A stretch of DNA of 64,000 nt from Pelosinus sp. IPA-1 (GCF_030269905.1 NZ_BSVC01000006.1:186001-250000); one strand, 5' to 3'. Shown: positions 36,994 to 45,227, counted from the stretch's first letter. A program made the numbers and translations. Notes: generated by a model from the letters alone, not told the origin.

Positions 36994-37491
36994 ATGGATG
37001 TAAAATTATTTAGTGATCTTGAAGGCTTACGAATTGCGATGGATATAGAGGAGCAGGGGCGTGATTTTTATCAGCAAGCTTTCGATATAGCAAAAGAAGA
37101 TGCCCATAAAGATCTATTCTGTTTATTGAAAAACGAAGAAATTATTCATTTTGAAACATTTAGTAAAATTTTTGATACAGTAAATAAGAATAAAGAGGCA
37201 GCTTCAGAGGAATATTTGTTTGATCCTGAGACTTCCCGTTATCTTACAGTGCTGGCAGAAGGTCATGTATTCCCAACAGCAGCCGATGCGAAAGTTAAAA
37301 TTGCGGAAGTGACAACAGTTCGCGAAATTTTACAAATGGCCATTCAAGCTGAAAAAGATTCTATATTGTTTTATGATGAATTAGCAACTAAATCAAAATT
37401 CGAAGACGCTAAGAAAATCTTTACAACTCTTAAAGCAGAAGAACAAACCCACGTAGTTAAATTACGCAAAATTCTTGATACCTTAGCTTAA
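36994..37491 (+). CDS. Rubrerythrin-like ferritin-family protein (no rubredoxin domain)
   Basis: A 165-residue four-helix di-iron protein. It has a glutamate pair in MDIEEQGRDFYQQ and NEEIIHFETF in the first half, and AIQAEKDSILFYDE and KAEEQTHVVKLRKI in the second. These match the ExxH and E ligands of rubrerythrins. The C-terminal rubredoxin domain of classical Rbr is absent. It may reduce peroxide with an external electron donor. An AGGGGG ribosome site precedes the ATG and an extended -10 (TGATATAAT) lies at about 36958. Confidence 0.85.
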   Translation: MDVKLFSDLEGLRIAMDIEEQGRDFYQQAFDIAKEDAHKDLFCLLKNEEIIHFETFSKIFDTVNKNKEAASEEYLFDPETSRYLTVLAEGHVFPTAADAKVKIAEVTTVREILQMAIQAEKDSILFYDELATKSKFEDAKKIFTTLKAEEQTHVVKLRKILDTLA

Positions 37492-37511
37492 GTAAATATA
37501 TTATCCTCACC

Positions 37512-37549
37512 AGAATAATCGCGGCATAGTTTCCGCGATTATTCTTTTA
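37512..37549 (+). terminator. Rho-independent terminator
   Basis: Stem AGAATAATCGCGG/CCGCGATTATTCT followed by TTTT. Confidence 0.92.
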
Positions 37550-37658
37550 CCAATAAATATTAAAGATTGTACTTTCCAGCAGGAAATATTCTGAAAATAG
37601 GGAATTATATATACTAGAATATAGCCTATCATATAGAAAGGTAGGAGGGGGTTACGTA

Positions 37659-37793
37659 ATGACTAAAGGAATGGGAAAACGTGCTCATCATAGAGAGGAC
37701 ATGAAAAAGTTAAATCAAACTGCACTTACGATTGGTGGTGTGTTAGGAGCTATTTGCTTAATAGCGGTCGTCGTCTCTCTTTTGTATAAGTGA
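37659..37793 (+). CDS. Small single-span membrane protein, 44 residues
   Basis: ATG 37659 follows GTAGGAGGGG. The peptide has a basic, His-containing N-terminus (MTKGMGKRAHHREDMKKLNQ) and a hydrophobic helix (about residues 23-42, TIGGVLGAICLIAVVVSLLY), ending in K. It is monocistronic with its own terminator. The ribosome site, membrane helix and terminator support a real gene. No family recognised. Confidence 0.65.
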   Translation: MTKGMGKRAHHREDMKKLNQTALTIGGVLGAICLIAVVVSLLYK

Positions 37794-37796
37794 TAT

Positions 37797-37820
37797 AAAG
37801 TGCCTTTGGGCACTTTTTCT
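37797..37820 (+). terminator. Rho-independent terminator of the 44-residue gene
   Basis: Stem AAAGTGCC/GGGCACTTT with a 3-nt loop and T5 tail. Confidence 0.88.
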
Positions 37821-37940
37821 TTTGGGTATAAAAAGTATCAGAAAAGAATGCTAAATTATATGTAGGTAAGAGATGGAAATATTGTTGAGATCAGGTTATA
37901 CTGTTTATATAGAAAGAAACGTTATAAGGGGGCGGTGCTG

Positions 37941-39170
37941 ATGATTAAAGATAAAGAATGGGTAATAAATGAAATAGAGAAAATTGCCTGTTTTGGAAAG
38001 GGACCTCGCGGCATAACTCGCTTAGCTTTTAGCCAAACCGCTGTAGAATCGCAAGAATACATAATAAGCTTAATGAAGCAGGAAGGCCTAGTCGTCACAG
38101 TCGATCAAATTGGCAATATTATTGGTCGTCTAGAGGGCAAAGATAATACATTACCAGCAGTAGCTACGGGTTCCCATTTGGATACAGTGCCAGAGGGGGG
38201 CAAGTATGACGGTGTACTTGGAGTAATTGGCGGGTTAGCAGCGATACGTCGTTTAAAAGATAGAGGAGGCTTAACACACCCAGTTGAGTTGATTGTTTTT
38301 GCTTCTGAAGAATCAAGTCGCTTTGGTTTTGCTACAATAGGAAGTAAAACTATGGTGGGATTAGCTAATAGCATTGCTTGGAGTAAGGCTAAAGACCAAG
38401 ATGGCAGGAGTTTTCCAGAAGTAATGTTAGAAAATCGTTATGATTTAGAACATCTCAGTGCTGCAGCACGAAGTAGTGAGGAAATAAAGGCATTTATTGA
38501 ACTTCATATTGAGCAGGGAAAGGTGTTAGAAAAGGAAGAAAAAACGATAGGAATAGTGGAAGCCATCGCTGCTCCTACACGTCTTAAGATTATAGTAGAG
38601 GGCGTAGCTGCTCATTCAGGCTCTACTCCAATGGAAGAGCGACAAGATGCCCTAGTAAGTGCTTCTATGATCGTGTTAGCGATACAAGAGATCGGACTCG
38701 AACAATCAAGCTACGGCACAGTAGCTACGGTAGGCATGCTCAAAGTCCACCCAGGTTCTATCAATGTTATTCCTGGTATGGTGGAAATGCATGTAGATAT
38801 TCGCGGCATAGATCATGAAAGTATTATTGAATGTTTACAGGATATTAAGGATGCGGTTAGCGCAATTGCGGAAGAGCAAGAAACTGGGGTTTCCATCGTA
38901 ATGCTTTCAGCAGAAAAGCCTGTAAAAATGAATAAAGAAATTATGAGTCTTATTAAGAAGGTTTGTAATGAAAAAAATGTGCCTTACCAATTTTTACATA
39001 GCCGAGCAGGTCATGATGCTATGAATCTATCTCGCTTAGCACCAACGGGTATGATATTTGTTCCTTCCAAAGATGGAATCAGTCACAATCCAGAAGAGTA
39101 CACGAAGGATGATGATATAATGGTAGGAATTGATATTCTAACGGAAACTTTATATCAGTTGGCAAAGTAG
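37941..39170 (+). CDS. M20-family amidohydrolase (N-carbamoyl-amino acid hydrolase / allantoate amidohydrolase type)
   Basis: A 409-residue di-metal hydrolase of the AllC/HyuC group. Metal-ligand motifs are GSHLDTVPEGGKYDGVLG, ASEESSRFG and the late LHSRAGHDAMNLS. The dimerisation lid lies at about residues 210-320 (GVAAHSGSTPMEERQDAL). Substrates of the group include N-carbamoyl amino acids, allantoate and ureidoglycolate. There are no pyrimidine or purine catabolism genes nearby, so the substrate is open. ATG 37941 is 8 bp after GGGGGCGG. Confidence 0.88.
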   Translation: MIKDKEWVINEIEKIACFGKGPRGITRLAFSQTAVESQEYIISLMKQEGLVVTVDQIGNIIGRLEGKDNTLPAVATGSHLDTVPEGGKYDGVLGVIGGLAAIRRLKDRGGLTHPVELIVFASEESSRFGFATIGSKTMVGLANSIAWSKAKDQDGRSFPEVMLENRYDLEHLSAAARSSEEIKAFIELHIEQGKVLEKEEKTIGIVEAIAAPTRLKIIVEGVAAHSGSTPMEERQDALVSASMIVLAIQEIGLEQSSYGTVATVGMLKVHPGSINVIPGMVEMHVDIRGIDHESIIECLQDIKDAVSAIAEEQETGVSIVMLSAEKPVKMNKEIMSLIKKVCNEKNVPYQFLHSRAGHDAMNLSRLAPTGMIFVPSKDGISHNPEEYTKDDDIMVGIDILTETLYQLAK

Positions 39171-39213
39171 ACTCATGGTTTTGTTCATAATGAAATATCG
39201 AAAAAGCCAGTAG

Positions 39214-39246
39214 TAGAGCGGTCTTAAGACGGCTCTATTTTTTTTA
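39214..39246 (+). terminator. Rho-independent terminator
   Basis: TAGAGC and GCTCTA flank an inner GTCTTAAGAC palindrome, with a T8 tail. Confidence 0.88.
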
Positions 39247-39337
39247 GGCAGTTATTACCGTTACTAATTATGTAAACAGTATGGTAAAATGACAGGGACA
39301 GGACTTATCCATGACGTATTTTGAAAGGGGATTTTGA

Positions 39338-40063
39338 ATGAAAAAATTAATTGCCAGTATATGTGCAGTTGTGGCAGTTCACTTCTTTTCTCCTGCCATG
39401 CCAGTTCATGCTGCAGCCTTAGATGAGCAGTTGGCACAGTTGGTTGCGCAAAATGCTAGTGTTGATCGCATACAACAACTGTTGCTATTAAAGAAACAAT
39501 GGGAGCAGGGAAATAAACAGGGACTATTAGAAAACTTGGCAAAAACGGCTATAAACCAATCAAGTCAAGTGAGCACTGCCAATGCCTTAGTGCAAGGTAA
39601 TGTGAACCAAGTAGTAAGCAATGCTTTACGCCAACAGGTTGAGCAAAAGATTACAGATCAAGCAATTCCTTATGGAAAAGAATTAGCGGCAATTGCTGCA
39701 TTATTTAATAATCAATCCTTGGCACCAAAAGCTGTCCAAGAGAGTAATTCTCTGACAGCAGCGCCTCAAAATTATAAGAGAGTATTAAATATGACTTCTA
39801 CGGCCTATGCGCCTGGGCCATTAGATAATGGTAAATGGGGTAATAAGAATTATGTAGGTGGCGCTGTGCGTCCAGGAGTGGCCGCAGTAGATCCTAATGT
39901 CATTCCAATGGGAACAAAATTGTGGGTAGAAGGTTATGGTGAAGCTGTCGCAGATGATCAAGGCAGTGCTATTAAAGGCAATCGTATTGATTTAGTCTTT
40001 AATAATCGTCAAGATGCTCTTGATTATGGAATTAAGAACGTAAAAGTATATGTATTAAATTAA
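39338..40063 (+). CDS. Secreted 3D-domain protein (cell-wall associated)
   Basis: A 241-residue exported protein. The signal peptide ends near AMPVHA (residue 25). A helical, glutamine-rich middle (about 30-135) follows. The C-terminal 3D domain (MTSTAYAPGPLDNG to the end) has the three-aspartate motif as ADDQGSAIKGNRIDL. This double-psi beta-barrel resembles the MltA catalytic domain and occurs in peptidoglycan-acting proteins such as YocH and YabE. A lytic transglycosylase-like role is likely. Confidence 0.85.
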   Translation: MKKLIASICAVVAVHFFSPAMPVHAAALDEQLAQLVAQNASVDRIQQLLLLKKQWEQGNKQGLLENLAKTAINQSSQVSTANALVQGNVNQVVSNALRQQVEQKITDQAIPYGKELAAIAALFNNQSLAPKAVQESNSLTAAPQNYKRVLNMTSTAYAPGPLDNGKWGNKNYVGGAVRPGVAAVDPNVIPMGTKLWVEGYGEAVADDQGSAIKGNRIDLVFNNRQDALDYGIKNVKVYVLN

Positions 40064-40064
40064 T

Positions 40065-40116
40065 CAAAAAATGGCTCTAGTGAGTAACTATAAGTTACAT
40101 GCTAGAGCCATTTTTT
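40065..40116. terminator. Bidirectional terminator between the 3D protein and AlaX genes
   Basis: AAAAATGGCTCTAG pairs with CTAGAGCCATTTTT, with an inner GTAACT/AGTTAC stem. Both converging genes could use it. Confidence 0.85.
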
Positions 40117-40155
40117 GTTATTTGATAACCTATAAAATATAACAGTTACAGGTTC

Positions 40156-41367
40156 CTACAATTGTTTCCGTATGTTTTCTCTTGCTAACGTAAGTGCGGC
40201 AGGGAGCTCGCCAATATTACTACCGCCTCCTTGAGCAGATTGCTCATTTCCGCCACCTTTTCCATCTAATAGAGGGAGTATCTTTTTTACTTCTTGACCC
40301 ATGTGAAGAGCAACATCCGATGAAGCGGAAAAAACAAGGTGAACTTTAGTTTGTTCTTGATTTACCCCAGCGATAAGAGCGATGGTATAGGGGTTACTAC
40401 TCAGTTCCTTGGCGATATAATTTACCTCGTTAGGGCTAGCGTCTGTGAGAGTATGTACAATTAATTTATGATGATTAATGACTTCTCCTTGTTGATAAAG
40501 AGTAACTGCGAGATTGCGGTGTAATTCTTGCTTTAATAAGGCTAATTCTTTGGTAGTAGTCTCTAACTTCTGCAATTGTTTTTCTACGCCATTAAGAACA
40601 TTAGGAATAGGCAATGATAGGCAACTTGCTAGTTGATGCAGAATCGTATTCTTTTGCTGATAGTCTGCGAGGCCGCGCCAGCCGCAGACAAAATCAACTC
40701 GTACGCCATTTTTCTTACGCTCCCAGCTAAGAATTTTAATACAGCCGATTTCTCCTGTATTGGCAACATGAGTACCGCAACAAGCAGAGTAGTCAAAATT
40801 AGCGATTTCCACTAGTCGTATTTCAGAAAAGTCTTTTGCAGGAGGTTTGCGTAAGGGGAAGTTCTGCAAGTTAGATTGATTCAACCAGTGAGTATGTACG
40901 GCTTGTGCTTGGATAACAACTTGATTGGCTGCTATTTCTACGGATTCTAGATTTTCAGGTGTTAGAAATTCAATATCTAAATCAATTTGGCTGGATTCTT
41001 TGCCTAAATGAAATCCGACAGTATTTGCTTTTAGTATAGAGTAAAATGCACCAGAGAGAATATGTTGACCGCTATGTTGCTGCATATGATCAAAACGCCT
41101 CTCCCAGTTAATCCGTCCCTGTACACTGCGAGTAATTGGTTCTGCTTCAAGGATATGAACGACATTTTCGCCATCTTCCTGAACTTCGATAACAGCTAGA
41201 TCGTCAATATAGCCAAGGTCGAAGGGTTGTCCACCTGATTCTGGATAAAAAGCAGTTCGGTCTAAGATGACAGCCCACCTATTATTAGGTAAGGGGCTAG
41301 CTTGTATAATATTGGCATTAAATTCTTTTATATAAGCATTTTCGTGGTAAAGTTTTGTAGTTGTCAA
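40156..41367 (-). CDS. Alanyl-tRNA editing protein, AlaX-L type (DHHA1)
   Basis: A 403-residue free-standing homologue of the AlaRS editing domain. The zinc-site motifs are QHSGQHILSGAF (HxxxH) and CCGTHVANTGEIG (C and H). It also has an N-terminal beta-barrel (AVILDRTAFYPESGGQPFDLG) and a C-terminal DHHA1 domain ending in the glycine-rich GKGGGNEQSAQGGG. It hydrolyses mischarged Ser- or Gly-tRNA(Ala). An AGGAGG ribosome site lies upstream on the minus strand. Confidence 0.93.
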   Translation of the reverse strand: MTTTKLYHENAYIKEFNANIIQASPLPNNRWAVILDRTAFYPESGGQPFDLGYIDDLAVIEVQEDGENVVHILEAEPITRSVQGRINWERRFDHMQQHSGQHILSGAFYSILKANTVGFHLGKESSQIDLDIEFLTPENLESVEIAANQVVIQAQAVHTHWLNQSNLQNFPLRKPPAKDFSEIRLVEIANFDYSACCGTHVANTGEIGCIKILSWERKKNGVRVDFVCGWRGLADYQQKNTILHQLASCLSLPIPNVLNGVEKQLQKLETTTKELALLKQELHRNLAVTLYQQGEVINHHKLIVHTLTDASPNEVNYIAKELSSNPYTIALIAGVNQEQTKVHLVFSASSDVALHMGQEVKKILPLLDGKGGGNEQSAQGGGSNIGELPAALTLARENIRKQL

Positions 41368-41476
41368 GAAGATACCTCCTATAATAACTGGTTTTGATAA
41401 GCTATAGATACTATTATACTATTTTTTCCTTCTTGCACATATATTTTTTGGGAGAGGTTGTGTAGGGGGAATAGGT

Positions 41477-41905
41477 GTGACAATTTTAAAGGTAAAAAAA
41501 TCACAAGTTTTTTATAGTGTAGCTATTTTACTTCTTATGAGTCTTATCTTTGGGATGGTTGGTTTTGAATACATGGATGAACAAGAGTTGGCGGCTATTG
41601 AAAATCAGCCTAAAACTGCACCGATCGGAGCAGTAAGCATTGTTGTTAAAGTCTCTCAGCGAGTCTTAGAAGTATATAGTGATGGAAACCTACATAAAAC
41701 ATACCGAATTGCGGTTGGTAAGAGTGGAACTCCGACGCCCATTGGCGAGTGGAATGTAGTATGGAAAGACTATAATTGGGGAACTGGATTTGGTACTCGT
41801 TGGATAGGGATTAATGTGCCCTGGGGAATTTATGGTATTCATGGAACAAACAAACCATGGATAAATCAACATGACAAAATTATACTGTCTCCCATACGAT
41901 CTTAA
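41477..41905 (+). pseudogene. L,D-transpeptidase (YkuD domain), truncated by prophage insertion
   Basis: GTG 41477 starts a protein with an N-terminal membrane anchor (about residues 12-31) and a YkuD domain from about residue 52 (VVKVSQRVLEVYSDG, then GKSGTPTPIGEWNV and YGIHGTNKPW). Normal family members continue to the SHGCxR motif with the catalytic cysteine. Here the similarity stops after about KPW and the frame ends 13 residues later inside the recombinase gene end. The peptidoglycan crosslinking activity must be lost. The missing 3' part should lie beyond the right end of the prophage. Confidence 0.85.
41855..41885. other. Probable left attachment site region of the prophage
   Basis: Host coding similarity (YkuD) ends at about 41861 and the recombinase stop codon is at 41880. 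The crossover core must lie close to here. Its exact sequence cannot be set without the right junction. Confidence 0.6.
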
Positions 41906-43400
41906 ATATAGGCGGCTTACTGCGTGAGCCTTTCCCAGAGTGATTATCAATTCTAGTTACGGTTATTTTACTAATAGTGGCGGTAATGATTTTTCTTTTT
42001 TGTTCCTTCGTTAATTCACCCTGGTCTACGAGGAGGCGCATATTTTTTGCTAACGATGCAAAAGACGGCTTATTCTGTGAAATAATCACGGGAGCGAGGC
42101 TGTCTTTTCTGCTTTTTATAGTATTTAACTGTGAATTGATTGCTGTTAGTTCCTTTTCTGCTTCGGCTTCGGGTAAGATTTGCTGCCTAAACCACCGGGC
42201 AATAGTTTCACGCCGTTTAATCAACTCAGTCTCTAATTTAGTGATTTTCTCCAATTCGGAACTATGGTCAACTATTTCTTGTTTGGGCATATATTTTTTT
42301 GCCTTTTCAGGGTCTAAGAACGATTCCATTAACATAGTCCAAATATCCTGATCTATCGCATTGGCTGGAAGACTTCTACTTTCGCATTTAAATCCTGCAG
42401 CCTTTAAGTTAGGGTTACGTTGCGTTAGGCATTGGTAATACGGTTTATAGCTACCGTCACGGAATGCACAGTGGTGAGCAACCATTCTACGTCCACATAC
42501 ACCGCAATATAAAATTCCAGACAGTAGGTAAGGGTACATCATTGGCCGCTTAGTTTTGATTTTATTGCGGTCTAATTGTGCCTGTGTACGATTGAATAAT
42601 TCTTCCGGTATGATTTCCGGAACAGGGATGTTAATCCATTCATTTTCAGGACGATGTGTAATAAGCTTGCTTTTTATGCCAGTTTTCTGTTGCCTTATTT
42701 TCATGCTTGCAAATACACCTGTATAGGTATGATTTTTTAAAATTCTATATATGGTTGATGTTGGCCATATAGCTTTGCCAGTCGGAGAGGGGATAGCCTT
42801 ATCTTTTAAATACGTTTGTATACTGACAACGCTGTCCTGGTGCTCTACTACACGATTATAGATATCCTTGATAATTGCTGCTTGATCGGGATTGATTTTA
42901 TAAGATTTAGTCTCTTTAATATAATCGTAGCCAAATAGATTGCTATTAGATAGTTTTTTATCTTGGGCCTTTTTGCGTTTACCGCGCATAGATCGTTCAC
43001 GAATCTTCTCTTTTTCGAATTCAGCCACAGCTCCGCGCATGGAAAAGAAGAGTCTTCCTTCTGGGCTAGAATCATACTGACCAGTAACGAAATGCAGTTT
43101 TACATTATTACGCTCCAATTCTTCGGAGATAAGGAGTTGAATAAATAGCTTTCTGGCAAGTCTGTCTGGGTCATATACGGCTACTATATTAATGCGTCCT
43201 TCGTCTGCATCATCCCTAAGATTGGATATAGCTGGTCTGTCTATGTATTCACCGCTATAACCATCATCAACATATTCAATTATATCGTGATAGCCTAGTC
43301 CTTGAAGATAAGTTTTACAGGATGCTATTTGATCCGGTAAAGAATATCCATGCTTGGCTTGGTCTTCTGTACTTACACGTGCGTAGATGGCTGCTCTCAT
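41880..43400 (-). CDS. Large serine recombinase (phage integrase)
   Basis: A 506-residue serine integrase. The resolvase domain (residues 1 to about 150) has catalytic S10 in YARVSTEDQ and the DPDRLARK and EFEKEKIRERS motifs. A recombinase domain follows (about 160-280), then a zinc ribbon beginning CGVCGRRM (about 305), and a coiled coil (about 380-450) that controls direction. It is transcribed toward the host junction and its stop codon lies within the truncated L,D-transpeptidase frame. It carries out attP x attB integration. No excision factor was recognised. Confidence 0.95.
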   Translation of the reverse strand: MRAAIYARVSTEDQAKHGYSLPDQIASCKTYLQGLGYHDIIEYVDDGYSGEYIDRPAISNLRDDADEGRINIVAVYDPDRLARKLFIQLLISEELERNNVKLHFVTGQYDSSPEGRLFFSMRGAVAEFEKEKIRERSMRGKRKKAQDKKLSNSNLFGYDYIKETKSYKINPDQAAIIKDIYNRVVEHQDSVVSIQTYLKDKAIPSPTGKAIWPTSTIYRILKNHTYTGVFASMKIRQQKTGIKSKLITHRPENEWINIPVPEIIPEELFNRTQAQLDRNKIKTKRPMMYPYLLSGILYCGVCGRRMVAHHCAFRDGSYKPYYQCLTQRNPNLKAAGFKCESRSLPANAIDQDIWTMLMESFLDPEKAKKYMPKQEIVDHSSELEKITKLETELIKRRETIARWFRQQILPEAEAEKELTAINSQLNTIKSRKDSLAPVIISQNKPSFASLAKNMRLLVDQGELTKEQKRKIITATISKITVTRIDNHSGKGSRSKPPIFKIVWETV

Positions 43401-43462
43401 TACGTCTCCTTACTAGTGCATATTAATTACTTTCATAGAATTATATTTATGGCCTAGTTTTA

Positions 43463-43512
43463 AAAAGACACAGCCTGACCACGCTAATAGTGGAATAGTG
43501 CTGTATCTTTTG
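43463..43512 (-). terminator. Hairpin terminator between repressor and recombinase genes
   Basis: On the minus strand AAAGATACAGC pairs with GCTGTGTCTTT, followed by a T-rich tail. It would end repressor transcription before the recombinase gene. The rest of 43401-43671 is AT-rich and has no ORF with a convincing ribosome site. Confidence 0.6.
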
Positions 43513-43671
43513 CTAGGATTTACTATTTAATTAGGCGTTTCAGTGATTATCCATTAAATTAGTACATTTTTGTCGAAATAAATCGAAAACAAGTAAAGAT
43601 GATGCACTTTTTGTATCATTTTCGATTTTTAGACAGTTTTAGACTTTGTCGGACAATTCGCGGTAAAATTT

Positions 43672-43998
43672 TTACTTCCCCGATGCTGCAGCCTGTTCTT
43701 TTGCAGGTTGATTAACTTCAATAACTGTATCAATAATTTTTTTAGCTTGCTCCGGCAAGTTTTTTATTTTGTCGTCGTAGTTTGGTTTATGGTTTAGAGG
43801 CTCATTTGTTGCAATTAACTCCATTGGAGAAATTTCTAATGCGGAACATAGTTTTTCAACTGTATCCCACGAGGGGGATGTGTTTTTTAATTCAATTTCT
43901 CTTAATGTTGATTGGGCGATCCCAGCAGCTTTGGCTAATTTGGTAGTACTATATCCTCGGAAATTTCTCCAATACGTGATTTTTTCAGCAATATCCAT
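43672..43998 (-). CDS. Phage repressor, XRE-family HTH (CI-like)
   Basis: A 108-residue protein with an N-terminal HTH (KITYWRNFRGYSTTKLAKAAGIAQSTLREIE, about residues 6-37) and a short helical C-terminus (about 70-108) without a peptidase domain. It is divergent from a Cro-like gene across a region with four related 14-bp operators, which fits the lysogeny repressor. Lacking a LexA-type autocleavage domain, it would need an antirepressor or a host signal for induction. Confidence 0.8.
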   Translation of the reverse strand: MDIAEKITYWRNFRGYSTTKLAKAAGIAQSTLREIELKNTSPSWDTVEKLCSALEISPMELIATNEPLNHKPNYDDKIKNLPEQAKKIIDTVIEVNQPAKEQAAASGK

Positions 43999-44014
43999 TT
44001 ATTTTACCTCATTT

Positions 44015-44132
44015 AACGATTTTTCGTTATGTTATATAGAGATTATAACAAGAAAATTTATAAAATATTAAACTAAATACCGTTGACGCATAACTAAATA
44101 TAGTTTAAGATTAAAACAAACGAAATACAGTT
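44015..44132. promoter_or_regulatory. Four-copy operator array of the prophage switch
   Basis: Four 14-bp sites fit AACkAwwTwynGTT: AACGATTTTTCGTT (44015-44028), AACTAAATACCGTT (44071-44084), AACTAAATATAGTT (44092-44105) and AACGAAATACAGTT (44119-44132). The first lies downstream of a minus-strand -10 (TATAAT, 44042-44047) for the repressor. The second and third overlap the -35 and fill the spacer of the rightward promoter. The fourth lies just after its -10. Confidence 0.75.
44083..44111 (+). promoter_or_regulatory. Rightward early promoter (PR-like)
   Basis: TTGACG (44083-44088), a 17-bp spacer and TAAGAT (44106-44111). The spacer is almost exactly filled by one 14-bp operator. Confidence 0.65.
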
Positions 44133-44155
44133 TAAAAATGGAGGTGAAAAACGAT

Positions 44156-44401
44156 ATGTCGTTAGGAAAGAGAATAAAATTATTCCGCAATCAACTAAGG
44201 AAGTCGCAAAAAGAAATTGAGAGTATTACTGGTATCCCACAAACTACCTTAAGTGGATGGGAAAATGACAATTCTGAACCAGCAGCATCAGATATTATAA
44301 AGCTTGCTTCGGTTCTTAGAGTAACGGTTAATGATCTGCTATATGAGCTCAGTGGTGAAGATGAAACCAGTAATCCAGTCAATGTAAAGCTAGTAGGGTA
44401 G
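44156..44401 (+). CDS. Cro-like XRE-family HTH regulator
   Basis: An 81-residue protein with an N-terminal HTH (LGKRIKLFRNQLRKSQKEIESITGIPQTTLSGWEN) and a short tail. ATG 44156 sits 9 bp after GGAGGTG. ATG 44138 would place that ribosome site inside the gene. It is divergent from the CI-like repressor and is the first gene of the rightward operon, so a Cro role is likely. Confidence 0.8.
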   Translation: MSLGKRIKLFRNQLRKSQKEIESITGIPQTTLSGWENDNSEPAASDIIKLASVLRVTVNDLLYELSGEDETSNPVNVKLVG

Positions 44402-44419
44402 AAAGGGGGGGTGAGACAA

Positions 44420-44560
44420 TTGGAAAAAGTAGAAATAATTAAATCCGTTAATGTTTTTTTAGTTAACTTGACGGTCTTAGAAAAGCAATTGGAGATACTT
44501 TTATCTGCTGTGAAGGAAGTAAATGAATTAGCAAAATTAAAAGGCACAGGCGCAGAATAA
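44420..44560 (+). CDS. Small hypothetical phage protein, 46 residues
   Basis: TTG 44420 follows AAAGGGGGGGTGAG. The product is a leucine/valine-rich amphipathic helix (EKVEIIKSVNVFLVNLTVLE, then KQLEILLSAVKEVNELAKLK), suggesting a coiled-coil peptide. The upstream sequence repeats a motif found before two neighbouring early genes. Function unknown. Confidence 0.6.
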   Translation: MEKVEIIKSVNVFLVNLTVLEKQLEILLSAVKEVNELAKLKGTGAE

Positions 44561-44568
44561 TTATTGAA

Positions 44569-44793
44569 TTAGCTTAAATTGTTTTTATCAGGAAACAGGG
44601 AGAGATAGTTTTCAAGTGCGTTTTTATCAGTACTAGCATGATTTTCTGTGCTGCACTTGCTACAAACAAGTGTTTCGCCTCCCATAAACACCGCTAGTAC
44701 ATCAAAACGCAATATATTATCACACTTAGTACACTTCTTTTCTAAGGTTTGCCCAAGAAGGTCATTTAAAGCTTTTTCTTGGTCTTGGTTCAA
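44569..44793 (-). CDS. Small zinc-ribbon protein, 74 residues
   Basis: Two CxxC pairs (CTKC at about residue 21 and CSKC at about residue 44) form a likely zinc ribbon. The C-terminus is acidic and helical. It starts at TTG 44793 behind GGATGTGAT on the minus strand, opposite to its neighbours, so it may be expressed separately, for example during lysogeny. No named family. Confidence 0.6.
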   Translation of the reverse strand: MNQDQEKALNDLLGQTLEKKCTKCDNILRFDVLAVFMGGETLVCSKCSTENHASTDKNALENYLSLFPDKNNLS

Positions 44794-44863
44794 TTAATCA
44801 CATCCTAACTGCGCCTGTGCCAAGCTATTGTCTTCGACATTATAAAGAAAAATATCCTGCTTT

Positions 44864-44895
44864 AGTTAGGAGGGTAGAAAGGGGATGAGGAAACA
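44864..44895 (+). promoter_or_regulatory. Repeated translation-initiation leader (one of three)
   Basis: The stretch TTAGGAGGGTAGAAAGGGG before the ATG at 44896 resembles leaders at 44386-44411 (AAAGCTAGTAGGGTAGAAAG, then Gs) and 45196-45226 (AAAGCTAGCAGGATAGAAAG, then Gs). All share (G/A)TAGAAAGGGG placed 8-12 bp before a start codon. Confidence 0.5.
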
Positions 44896-45192
44896 ATGAT
44901 ATCAGAAGAAAAAGGTACTGATAGAGAAAAACCAATAATGGTAGAGGTTAATGAAGAAACGTTTAATTTTCTCAAGGGAAAAAAACAAAAGCAGGATCAT
45001 CTAATTGCTTTCATAAGCGAAAAATTGAAAAATCATTCGAGTGATGAAGTTAGTGAAAAATTGAATTTTGCTTTAGAACTTTTTTATGAAGTAGAAAAAA
45101 GTGGCGTGGCCGATGTTATTACAACAATAAAAGTTGCTCAATCAATCACACTGCAAAAAAATAAGTTATTTAAGAGTAGCACAACAAGGTGA
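44896..45192 (+). CDS. Hypothetical phage protein, 98 residues
   Basis: ATG 44896 is preceded by AAAGGGGATGAGG. The protein is charged and mostly helical (VNEETFNFLKGKKQKQDHLI, LNFALELFYEVEKSGVADVI) without a membrane span or motif. It lies in the early region between other short genes of unknown function. Confidence 0.6.
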   Translation: MISEEKGTDREKPIMVEVNEETFNFLKGKKQKQDHLIAFISEKLKNHSSDEVSEKLNFALELFYEVEKSGVADVITTIKVAQSITLQKNKLFKSSTTR

Positions 45193-45227
45193 TAGAAAGC
45201 TAGCAGGATAGAAAGGGGGTTGAGAAA

